This document shows, in pieces, positions 25,362 to 46,288 of a DNA stretch of 46,288 nt. Each line of letters starts with the position of its first letter. The stretch's first letter is position 1. The stretch covers positions 1-46,288 of the forward strand of contig NZ_MLYP01000005.1 of NCBI RefSeq assembly GCF_001866645.1, given 5' to 3'. Source of the DNA: Streptomyces colonosanans (GTDB lineage: Bacteria; Actinomycetota; Actinomycetes; Streptomycetales; Streptomycetaceae). The position numbers and the translations under genes were made by a program. The notes beneath the pieces were generated by a model. That model was not told the DNA's origin. It was given only the letters and a program-made list of their open reading frames with translations, and did not search any database.

Positions 25362-25413
25362 GGGGAGCCTCCTCGACTCGGGGCGGTGCGGCCACACCGG
25401 GCGTTCGCCGTGG

Positions 25414-27024
25414 CTACTTGTGCAGGCGGATGCTGGTCGGGGCGAGCTGGCCGCCGGGAGCGACGGTGAAGGTCGTCCGGTATCCGTAGACCGTGCTCGT
25501 GCCGTCCGCGACGGGCAGCGCGTCGGCCGAGCGGAACAGCGCCGCGGCGGCCCGGTTCCAGTCCGCGCAACTGGCCGCGCCCGGTGCGCGCATCGCAAGG
25601 GCGACGAAGTGGTCGTACTCCGGGTTGGTGACATGTGCGAAGTTCAGCCCGCGCGACGGCGGCGGGCCGGAGAAGTACGGGACGAGCTGCACGGGCAGCT
25701 GCGGCCCCGGGGAGCTGCCGACCACGACGTCGAAGTCGCCGCTTTGGTACATGGCCTGCACCACCGCGTTACGGCTCTCGGTGACAAGCTCGACATCCGC
25801 ACCCAGCTCCCGCCAGGTCACGGCCATCAGTTCCGCGACCGACGGAAGTGTGGAGCCGAAGTCGCCACTGCTGAGCACTCGCAGACGCAGCGGTCTGCCC
25901 TGCTTGACCAGCTCGCCCTGTGCGTCCTTCGTCCAGCCCGCAGTCCGCAGGGCCCGTACGGCGTTGTGTGAGGGCAGGTTCCTGGTGGCCACGTCGGCGT
26001 GACAGACGGAGTCTGTAGCAGTCAGATGGCTTGCGGGCTTACCGTCGCCGCCGATCGCCACGTTGGCGAGGCCCTTGCGGTCCAGGGCGCCGACAAGAGC
26101 CCGACGCAGCACCGGATCGCTCAAGAGGCGGCCGGAGCGTTCGTTGAAGAAGCTCAGTCCCACCACGGTCGGCACCTTGGCGGTGGCCAGGCCGCGACCG
26201 GTCAGCCGCGCACGGTCCGGGCCGGTCACGGTGGCGATGTTCACACCGCCCGTGAGGAGCAGGTTCGCCGCGGTGGACTCCTGTGGGACCACCGACACCA
26301 CGATCCTCGCGGGCTGGCCCGGAGTCGCGTTGGTCGTCCCGCCCGGCCCCCACGCATATCCCTTGCGCAGCGTGAAGACGTACGGACCGCCCGAGGTGTA
26401 CCCGCTCAACACGTACGGTCCGGTGCCCTCCGTTCTCCTGTCCAGTACGCCGGGACCCGCCAGTCCGGCGGGGCAGACGACGGGCATCAGACCGATCGTC
26501 CGCACGATGAAGCTGTACGGCGACGTCATCCGCACCGACACGCTCCCCGCGGCATCGTCGGCCGACACGGTGAAGGGCACACCGGGCAGTGCTGCCTGGG
26601 CGCCGATGAGCCGGTTCCGGGGGTCGCTCGCATACCTCAGCGACCGTGCCACACCGGAAGCCGTGAGGGCCGTGCCGTCGGAGCAGGTCACGCCCTTGCG
26701 CAGGACGAAGCTCGCCGAAGTGGCACCGGCCTCCCACTTCTCGGCCAGACCGGACACCACACGGCCGTCCGGCGCCACGTGGACCAGTGAGTCGTAGGCA
26801 TACGGAGCCAGGGCAGTACCGAACTGCGAGTACGGGTTGAAGCTCGGGGTCTCGGAGGCGGTGGCGATCGTTACCGTGCCTCGCTCAACGACAGGAGTGT
26901 GCGTCGATGACACGTCGTCGTTGCCGCCACAACCCGCCAGCACGGCTGACGCGACGGCAGCCGACGCCACTGCGGCCGACCGGGCCCCGGGAAACGACAC
27001 GGTTCGGCGGTGCATGGCGCTCAT
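25414..27024 (-). CDS. Peptide-binding lipoprotein of an ABC transporter (SBP family 5)
   Basis: A 536-residue solute-binding protein, probably of the DppA/OppA type. It has a lipoprotein signal ending in VLAGC with Cys32 as lipid anchor. After it come RGTVTIATASETPSFNPYSQFG and LRKGVTCSDGTALTASGVARSLRY, both typical of SBP family 5. Later GTGPYVLSGYTSG and FFNERSG are conserved. The ATG at 27024 is preferred over the ATG three codons later; the ribosome binding site is weak in both. It is first in the operon and captures the substrate outside. The frame remains open far upstream, but that part is antisense to the DUF885 gene. Confidence 0.9.
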   Translation of the reverse strand: MSAMHRRTVSFPGARSAAVASAAVASAVLAGCGGNDDVSSTHTPVVERGTVTIATASETPSFNPYSQFGTALAPYAYDSLVHVAPDGRVVSGLAEKWEAGATSASFVLRKGVTCSDGTALTASGVARSLRYASDPRNRLIGAQAALPGVPFTVSADDAAGSVSVRMTSPYSFIVRTIGLMPVVCPAGLAGPGVLDRRTEGTGPYVLSGYTSGGPYVFTLRKGYAWGPGGTTNATPGQPARIVVSVVPQESTAANLLLTGGVNIATVTGPDRARLTGRGLATAKVPTVVGLSFFNERSGRLLSDPVLRRALVGALDRKGLANVAIGGDGKPASHLTATDSVCHADVATRNLPSHNAVRALRTAGWTKDAQGELVKQGRPLRLRVLSSGDFGSTLPSVAELMAVTWRELGADVELVTESRNAVVQAMYQSGDFDVVVGSSPGPQLPVQLVPYFSGPPPSRGLNFAHVTNPEYDHFVALAMRAPGAASCADWNRAAAALFRSADALPVADGTSTVYGYRTTFTVAPGGQLAPTSIRLHK

Positions 27025-27140
27025 CGTGCCATCGCGATCGACGGCGCCGGACCGGCGTTCCCGGGCCGCCTGCGAATACCGCGAACCATTTCCCCCTTCC
27101 GAGTGAGGCTGCCCGCCACGCGGTGCGCTTTTTGATGCAC

Positions 27141-27155
27141 GTGACATGGCGTCAC
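27141..27155. promoter_or_regulatory. Candidate operator between the uptake operon and the DUF885 gene
   Basis: GTGAC (27141-27145) and GTCAC (27151-27155) form an inverted repeat with five bases between. It lies in the 150-base divergent gap, 19 bases before the DUF885 ATG. That gene has no clear ribosome binding site. Confidence 0.3.
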
Positions 27156-27174
27156 CTCCGCGCACACTGGCGCT

Positions 27175-28884
27175 ATGACGACTCACACATCGGACTCCGA
27201 CGACGGCTCGGCGGCCGAGGAGATCGACCGTCTCACGACCTCGTACTGGGAATTCCTGCTCGCACGCGAGCCGTCGCTGCAAACACGACGCGGGCTGCCC
27301 GTCGAGTCGCTGCCGGGGATGTCGGCCACGGAGGCCGATGAGCGCGCAGGATTCGCGACAGGCGTGCTGGACCGGCTGCGCACGTTGAAGCCCGCGGATT
27401 TGACCGGCCCCGCCGCCGACACCGCGGGTTTCCTGGAGGCCCTGGCCGAACAGGAAGCCCAGGCGGGACGGTTCCACTGGCTCACCCCCACAGCCACGCC
27501 GTACCAGCTCTTCCGCCTGCAGCAGTACGGTGACATGGTCTTCCGCCCGTTCCTCTTCGAGACCGGGGCCGACGCAGACCGTTACGCGTCCCTCGTACGG
27601 GACCTGGCCCGCTGTGTCGCGACGATCGGCGACAAGGCCGCCGGGCAGGCGGCACGTGGCTTCTTCGTCCCCGCACCGGCCCTGCCCGGGGTCCGCACGA
27701 CCATCACCCGTCTGCGCGCATCGGCGGCACGCTATGTCGGGGCGGACGCCGAGCGGCTCACCCGACTCGACACGGCGAGCCGGGGGCGCGTGCGCGACGG
27801 AGTGGAACGGCTCGTGGCCACCGAGCTTGAACCGGCGTTCGACCGCCTCCTCGCCGTCATGAGCGATCCGGACTATCTGCGGCGCGCGCCGCAGGATGTC
27901 GGGTGGGCTCACTACACGGACGGCGAAGAGGCGTACCGCGCATTCGTCAGGACGTACACATCCGGCGACACACCGCCCGAACGCCTCCATGAACTCGGCC
28001 GTGAACACTGCCACGAACTCACAGAACGGATGCGGGATGCGCGAAGCGCACTCGGCTTCACGGGAAAGGAGGCGGAATTCAACGAACGGCTCGCAACCGA
28101 ACCTCGCCTGTATGTGGCAACCCCGGAGGAGGTCGAAGCCCGCTACCGCGGACACCTCGATCGCCTCACACCGTTGCTGCCGCGCTGGTTCGCGATCCTG
28201 CCCCGCGCCCCCTACGGCGTGGCCCGCCTCGACCCGGCGCTTGAGGCATCGATGACCTTCGGCTACTACGACCCGCCCACCGCCGCACAGCCGGTGGGGT
28301 GCTACCGCTACAACGCCTCGGACCTGGCGCACCGGTCGCTGCTCGGCGCGGCCGCGTTGATCTACCACGAACTGGCGCCAGGTCACCACTTCCACCTCGC
28401 CCGCCAGTCCGAGAACACCACCCTGCCCGACCTGCGGCGCGAACTGGCCACCTTCAGCGGGTTCGAGGAGGGCTGGGCGGAGTACGCGGCAGGACTGGGT
28501 TGGGAGATGGGCCTGTACGACGACCCGTGGGACGCGTACGGACGCCTGGCCCATGAACGGTTCACCGCGCAGCGTCTCGTTGTCGACACCGGGCTCAACC
28601 TCGGAACGATGACGATGGAACAGGCGCGCACCTTCATGCGTGCCCATGCGGCGGCTGAGTCCGACGGGCAGATTGCGACGGAGTTGCTGCGCTACGCGAC
28701 CGATCTTCCAGGGCAGGCGCTGACGTACCGGGCGGGTTATGCGGAGTTCACGGAACTGCGCACAGCGTGTGAACGCCGCGCGGGCGCAGGGTTCGACGTA
28801 CGCGCCTTTCATGAGGCCGTTCTGGCCGGCGGTGCGCTGCCGTTTCCCGCCCTGAGTCGACGGGTTGCGCGTGAGCTGCGCTGA
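27175..28884 (+). CDS. DUF885 family protein, probable zinc metallopeptidase
   Basis: A 569-residue member of the DUF885 group. The family has a HExxx-G-HH zinc motif; here it reads IYHELAPGHHFH (His398, Glu399, then Gly-His-His at 403-405), and a further glutamate lies in FEEGWAEYA near residue 430. Length matches the family. No signal peptide is visible, so it acts in the cytoplasm. It is divergent from a peptide importer whose last gene is an amine oxidase, and it is the natural candidate to hydrolyse the imported peptide. Specificity is unknown. The ATG at 27175 could be leaderless. Confidence 0.88.
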   Translation: MTTHTSDSDDGSAAEEIDRLTTSYWEFLLAREPSLQTRRGLPVESLPGMSATEADERAGFATGVLDRLRTLKPADLTGPAADTAGFLEALAEQEAQAGRFHWLTPTATPYQLFRLQQYGDMVFRPFLFETGADADRYASLVRDLARCVATIGDKAAGQAARGFFVPAPALPGVRTTITRLRASAARYVGADAERLTRLDTASRGRVRDGVERLVATELEPAFDRLLAVMSDPDYLRRAPQDVGWAHYTDGEEAYRAFVRTYTSGDTPPERLHELGREHCHELTERMRDARSALGFTGKEAEFNERLATEPRLYVATPEEVEARYRGHLDRLTPLLPRWFAILPRAPYGVARLDPALEASMTFGYYDPPTAAQPVGCYRYNASDLAHRSLLGAAALIYHELAPGHHFHLARQSENTTLPDLRRELATFSGFEEGWAEYAAGLGWEMGLYDDPWDAYGRLAHERFTAQRLVVDTGLNLGTMTMEQARTFMRAHAAAESDGQIATELLRYATDLPGQALTYRAGYAEFTELRTACERRAGAGFDVRAFHEAVLAGGALPFPALSRRVARELR

Positions 28885-29229
28885 CGTCCGGCCGTCAGCA
28901 GAGGTACGGGTGGTCACCCGAAGATGGCAGGTGAGGTTCATGCCGGCCGTCGAATGGCTTGAACAGGCCTTTATGGAAAAGCGGTCCCGCTCGAATGGGT
29001 GAAGGACGGCAGCAGCATTTGGATCTACCTACTCAATCTCGGATACGCTCTGCGTGATGGGATGTCGGTTCCGCAATATGGAACGCATACGCAAGGTGTA
29101 TGGATTCCGGGCACGGCATAGGCGCCGAAGATCCCACAGTGCCGGGCGGTGCTTTCATCACATTTCCTGTTCACCTCCCGCCACTTCCTCAATCTTCGTT
29201 TCCCCAGCAGAAGAGAAGGGTGTCTTCTT
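28885..29229. other. Intergenic region with an odd 40-residue frame
   Basis: After a weak hairpin (CGGGTG 28907-28912, CACCCG 28915-28920) lies a frame 28999-29121 (GTG start, 40 residues, SSIWIYLLNLGYALRDGM in the middle). It can be read upstream without a stop to about 28960. It uses AT-rich codons (CTA, CAA, TAT) unlike the neighbourhood, yet reads like a folded-protein fragment. No ribosome binding site is seen. It may be a foreign remnant. Confidence 0.3.
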
Positions 29230-29592
29230 ATGCCGCCTGTAGTGCCCCCTTTCCTTATCGGTCTGCTCACCGCCGCTCTCGTCAAAAGGCTGGGAAAGCC
29301 GCTCATGCGAGGGGTCGTCAAAACGTCGGTGGGACTGGGCGTGGAGGTCAAGAGAGCCGTCCATGAGGCCAGCGAGGGAATCCAGGATCTCGCGGCCGAG
29401 GCGACCGCCGAAATGCTCGCCGCCCAGATGGCACACGAAACCGAGCTCGACGCGCACACCAGCGCCCAGGAGGACGGCACCACGAGCCGGCCCACGGCGG
29501 GCATCACGTCGGCGACACAGACCAGCAGCGCGGGGAGCAAGTCCAGCAGCAAGGCCCGCGGCGCCGGTTCGGCCGCCGCCAAGCTGCACTGA
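29230..29592 (+). CDS. DUF5132-type small protein, partner of the HMA2 exporter
   Basis: A 120-residue protein: hydrophobic N terminus (VVPPFLIGLLTAALVKRLGKPL), then an amphipathic helical stretch (VKRAVHEASEGIQDLAAEAT) and a Ser/Thr/Ala-rich tail. This arrangement matches DUF5132, small proteins found next to HMA-domain transporters in actinobacteria. The ATG at 29230 has GAAGGG upstream. It precedes the exporter gene by 311 bases, so it could be a separate transcript. The function is unknown; it may anchor or assist the transporter. Confidence 0.65.
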   Translation: MPPVVPPFLIGLLTAALVKRLGKPLMRGVVKTSVGLGVEVKRAVHEASEGIQDLAAEATAEMLAAQMAHETELDAHTSAQEDGTTSRPTAGITSATQTSSAGSKSSSKARGAGSAAAKLH

Positions 29593-29903
29593 GATCGCGC
29601 ACCACATGGCTGTCGGCACCAAGGCCGGGGCGTGACGTTCTTTCCGTCCCTCCCGGCAGTCCGAGGAAACGGGGCGTGGGAGCGCAAAGCCGTCCGCTGA
29701 CCCGGATTCCGCGTGGTCCCACCGCGCTCGATGTCCTGTCGTAAAGCGACCTGAGCACTTTCCGCTTGTCGTCGGCCAGGCCACTCTTCGGGAATCTCCG
29801 CGCCGCGCTTTCGTCCGCGCAAGTCGTCGAGTCGTCCATTTTCCCCGCAGGGTACGCCCGCCCGTTCCGGGACGCGTCCTCCGAAAACAGGTGATTGTTC
29901 TAC
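29593..29903. other. Gap between DUF5132 and exporter genes
   Basis: No gene is seen. The stretch is less GC-rich near 29740-29800 and 29870-29900 and probably holds the promoter of the exporter and the synthetase. Confidence 0.35.
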
Positions 29904-32204
29904 ATGACATCTTTGGTGGGCGCAGCAGCCACACGCCGACCCAACCGCTCGAACGTTCACGCAAGGTCTGTCGTTCCGGGTCGACAGCGTTGGGACGTCC
30001 CTGCGGTGCTCAGGCGGCCCAAGGTCGCGGAAATCCTGGAGGGCGTGCTCCGGCGCACGCCCGGAGTCAGGGAGGCCCGTGCCAATCCTGTGACCGGTGG
30101 GGTGCTCGTCCTTCATGACTCCGCCCTCACCGCCACAGATATCGGGGAACTGCTGAGAAATGCCGTCGATGCCTTGTCGAAAGGCGTCGCCGCTGCCATC
30201 CCGCGCCCCTCGGAAGCGGCAGCGCCCCGCGAGGCGACCTCGGCGACGGGAGGCCGGGCCGGCGTGCTGCGTCCCGCCCTCACCGTCGCAGGCGGTGCCG
30301 CCGCCATCCTCACGCTCGGCCGCGGGAGGCTGCGCAAGGCCGTACTGGCGCTCGGCGCCGTAACGGCGGCCACGGCAGTCGTCGTACGGCGGGCCTGGCG
30401 GAAAACCCTGGCCGCCCAAGGGGAGTCCCTGCCGCACGAGCCGTCGGAGCACACCCTGCTGCGCATCGTCGGACCGCACAAAGGGAAGCTGTGCATGGCC
30501 TCGGCGTTGTCCGCGCTCTGCCAGGTCACCGAGCTGGCCCTCAGCGTCTTCCTGGGCTGGATCGCCCTGGTGCTCATCAAGGGAGAGTGCGCCCCGCTCG
30601 TCAGCCTCGGAGTGACCGGCGCTTGCGCACAGTTGTGGTTCCTGGCCTGCGGGGCCGCCGTGGCCTGCGCGGCAGCCGCGGCTCTGTCGTACGCCGCCAC
30701 CCTGGAGTGGCGCAAGCTCGGCCAGGCCGTTCAGCACGACTGGCGTAATGAGACGTACGCACATGTGCAGAAGCTGGAACTGAGCCATCTGGAAGGCGAA
30801 CGGACCAGCCGGATCTCCGGGGTACTCACCGCAGAGATCAGCCAGATGGGCAACTTCTTCGCCACCTCGGCCAACGATGTGGTGCAACTCGCCACCAGCT
30901 TCCTCGTCCTGGTGCCCGCCTTCCTGCTCCTGGCACCGCAGATCGCCTGGATCGCCTTCCTGCCGATGCCGGTGGTGGCCTGGCTGTCGTTCCACTACCA
31001 GGACCGGGTGGCCGCCGACTACGCCGTCTCCAGCGAGAACAAGGCCCAGCTGCACAGCCAGTTGGTCAACACGCTGGAGGCCAGTGCCACCGTCAAGAGC
31101 TTCTGCGCCGAGGAGTACGAGGCCGAGCGCATCGACCGGCTCAGCGAGAGTTGCCGGGAGAGCGATCACCGCACCGACCGGAGCACCGCCCGGCACTCCG
31201 AGACCATCCGCGTCTGCACCACGGCCTCCATGGCGGGCACGATGCTGCTGGGTGGCCTCTCGGTCCTCAACGGCACTCTCCCCTTCGAGGTGTTCAGCCC
31301 GCTCATCGGCCTGCCCCAGCAGGTCCTGCTGCGCCTGACCAGGCTCAGTGGCATCGTCGACCAGTATCAGCGCACCCTGGCGGCCTACGACCGGGTCGAG
31401 CACCTGCGGAGCCTCCCCGTCGAACCCGATGGCCACGACTTGACGCTCGACGACCGGGACGTCAAGGGGGCAATCGCCCTGGAGAACGTCAGCTTCTCCT
31501 ATCCCGGCCGGCCACCGGCCCTGGACGACTTGTCGCTGTCCATCGCCCCCGGCCAGGTCACCGGCATCGTGGGTGCCACCGGCGCGGGGAAGACGACGAT
31601 CGCCAAGCTGCTCATGCGCTTCCAGGACGCGGAGTTCGGCCATGTCCTGCTCGACGGGCAGGACATCCGCCGACTGCCACGGCGCGACCTGCGAAAGCAG
31701 GTCGGGTTCGTGGCACAGGACCCCTTCCTGTTCGACGGGACCATCGCCGAGAACATCCGGTACGGCAGCTTCGAGGCCGACGACGACAGCGTGGTACGGG
31801 CGGCCCGCATGGCGGAAGCGCACGGTTTCATCGAGGCACTGCCGGACGCGTACGACACGCTGATCGGAGAGCGAGGCGCCGCCCTCTCCGGTGGCCAGAA
31901 ACAGCGCATCGCCCTGGCACGGGCGATGCTGAAGGACGCACCCGTCGTCATCCTCGACGAGGCCACCTCGGCCGTCGACAACGAGACCGAAGCGGCTATC
32001 CAACGAACCCTGCGGGGATTCGCGAAGGACCGCACCCTGGTGATCATCGCGCACCGCCTCTCCACCATCCGGCACTCCGACCGGATCTACGTCATGGACA
32101 AGGGCGGAGTCGTCGCGGAGCAGGGCACCCACGACGACCTGCTCGCGCGTGATGGGCTCTATGCCTCCCTGTGGAACCTTCAGGCCGGCGAGAAGGTCGC
32201 ATAA
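29904..32204 (+). CDS. ABC exporter with N-terminal HMA2-like domain
   Basis: The 766-residue protein has three parts. Residues about 25-95 resemble the HMA2 domain, a metal-chaperone fold that here lacks the CxxC pair (RWDVPAVLRRPKVAEILEGV, TPGVREARANPVTGGVLV). Residues about 170-480 form a type-I ABC exporter membrane domain with about six helices. Residues about 510-760 are the ATPase: Walker A GATGAGKTT at 557-565, LSGGQKQRIALARA near 660, Walker B VVILDEATSAVD, H-loop IIAHRLST. Start is ATG 29904 (AGGTGA upstream); TTG 29896 is an alternative. The following synthetase begins 121 bases later, so this is probably its product exporter. Confidence 0.85.
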   Translation: MTSLVGAAATRRPNRSNVHARSVVPGRQRWDVPAVLRRPKVAEILEGVLRRTPGVREARANPVTGGVLVLHDSALTATDIGELLRNAVDALSKGVAAAIPRPSEAAAPREATSATGGRAGVLRPALTVAGGAAAILTLGRGRLRKAVLALGAVTAATAVVVRRAWRKTLAAQGESLPHEPSEHTLLRIVGPHKGKLCMASALSALCQVTELALSVFLGWIALVLIKGECAPLVSLGVTGACAQLWFLACGAAVACAAAAALSYAATLEWRKLGQAVQHDWRNETYAHVQKLELSHLEGERTSRISGVLTAEISQMGNFFATSANDVVQLATSFLVLVPAFLLLAPQIAWIAFLPMPVVAWLSFHYQDRVAADYAVSSENKAQLHSQLVNTLEASATVKSFCAEEYEAERIDRLSESCRESDHRTDRSTARHSETIRVCTTASMAGTMLLGGLSVLNGTLPFEVFSPLIGLPQQVLLRLTRLSGIVDQYQRTLAAYDRVEHLRSLPVEPDGHDLTLDDRDVKGAIALENVSFSYPGRPPALDDLSLSIAPGQVTGIVGATGAGKTTIAKLLMRFQDAEFGHVLLDGQDIRRLPRRDLRKQVGFVAQDPFLFDGTIAENIRYGSFEADDDSVVRAARMAEAHGFIEALPDAYDTLIGERGAALSGGQKQRIALARAMLKDAPVVILDEATSAVDNETEAAIQRTLRGFAKDRTLVIIAHRLSTIRHSDRIYVMDKGGVVAEQGTHDDLLARDGLYASLWNLQAGEKVA

Positions 32205-32233
32205 CACGCCCGCCGATCAGGCGAGGTCACCGA

Positions 32234-32286
32234 GCGCCCGTCAAGGGGCGCCCCTGACCGCTTGGTCGGCCGGCAGTGACGCCGGC
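32234..32286 (+). terminator. Two consecutive hairpins before the synthetase gene
   Basis: GCGCCC (32234-32239) pairs with GGGCGC (32246-32251); GCCGGC (32269-32274) pairs with GCCGGC (32281-32286). They lie in the 121-base gap between exporter and synthetase and might attenuate transcription. Stems are only 6 bp. Confidence 0.35.
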
Positions 32287-32325
32287 GGCATCAGCTTTCT
32301 CTGAAACACCTCTGGAGGTACCCCC

Positions 32326-46288
<13,963 letters not shown>

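Noticed and set aside
25414..28941. Reading the binding-protein gene as a single 1175-residue protein
   Set aside because: The upstream half is antisense to the DUF885 gene; the lipoprotein signal at 27024 sets the true start.
28940..29002. Twenty-residue frame starting with GGTGAGG upstream
   Set aside because: Too short, no conserved feature, and overlapped by the other odd frame; left unannotated.

Overview
The window is high-GC DNA with GC-rich third codon positions, GTG/TTG starts alongside ATG, GGAGG-type ribosome binding sites, many short ATGA/GTGA overlaps and typical actinobacterial families (CtaF, DUF5132, MocR, ECF41, MmpL). It is almost certainly a Streptomyces or close relative. 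Genes of the accessory type, truncated genes and mobile-element traces suggest a chromosome-arm or other variable region. All calls come from reading the sequence; no database search was run.

Layout. 1-1.6 kb: a tnpB gene running off the left edge (minus strand), a hexanucleotide repeat, a row of hairpins and a tiny membrane peptide. 1.6-5.5 kb: an ECF sigma factor with a Met/His-rich membrane protein (possible copper stress), then two membrane-anchored proteins of unknown function. 5.5-8.6 kb: an ECF41 (SigJ-type) sigma factor followed by an MmpL exporter. 9.0-13.8 kb: an auxiliary respiratory set (CtaD, CtaF, an orphan QcrB) and a hemerythrin. 13.85-15.9 kb: a 234-bp MITE-like element with perfect 23-bp inverted ends that cuts off a carboxymuconolactone-decarboxylase gene, its divergent MocR regulator, and the stub of an aldo/keto reductase. 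16.0-17.4 kb: a GNAT acetyltransferase behind a leader peptide and hairpin, and a second translation initiation factor IF-1.

17.4-20.0 kb is a gene graveyard: a VanX-like dipeptidase remnant without its catalytic residues, a methyltransferase-Nudix protein with a foreign-looking tail, and a truncated secreted protein. 20.0-28.9 kb is a complete peptide-uptake operon (lipoprotein, permease, permease-ATPase fusion, ATPase, FAD amine oxidase) divergent from a DUF885 metallopeptidase. Together they look like import, hydrolysis and oxidative deamination of a small peptide or modified amino acid.

28.9-46.3 kb holds a DUF5132 protein, an ABC exporter with an N-terminal HMA2 domain, and a giant non-ribosomal peptide synthetase that is still open at the right edge after 4654 codons (C-A-T x4, then C). 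The first C domain resembles EntF-type domains that take an acyl or aryl starter. Adenylation pockets read by eye give an unassigned residue, then Thr (exact match to the known code), a Phe-like residue and Pro (one mismatch). No epimerisation or thioesterase domain lies in the window. The peptide system, with its metal-domain exporter, is the most promising candidate for something undescribed.
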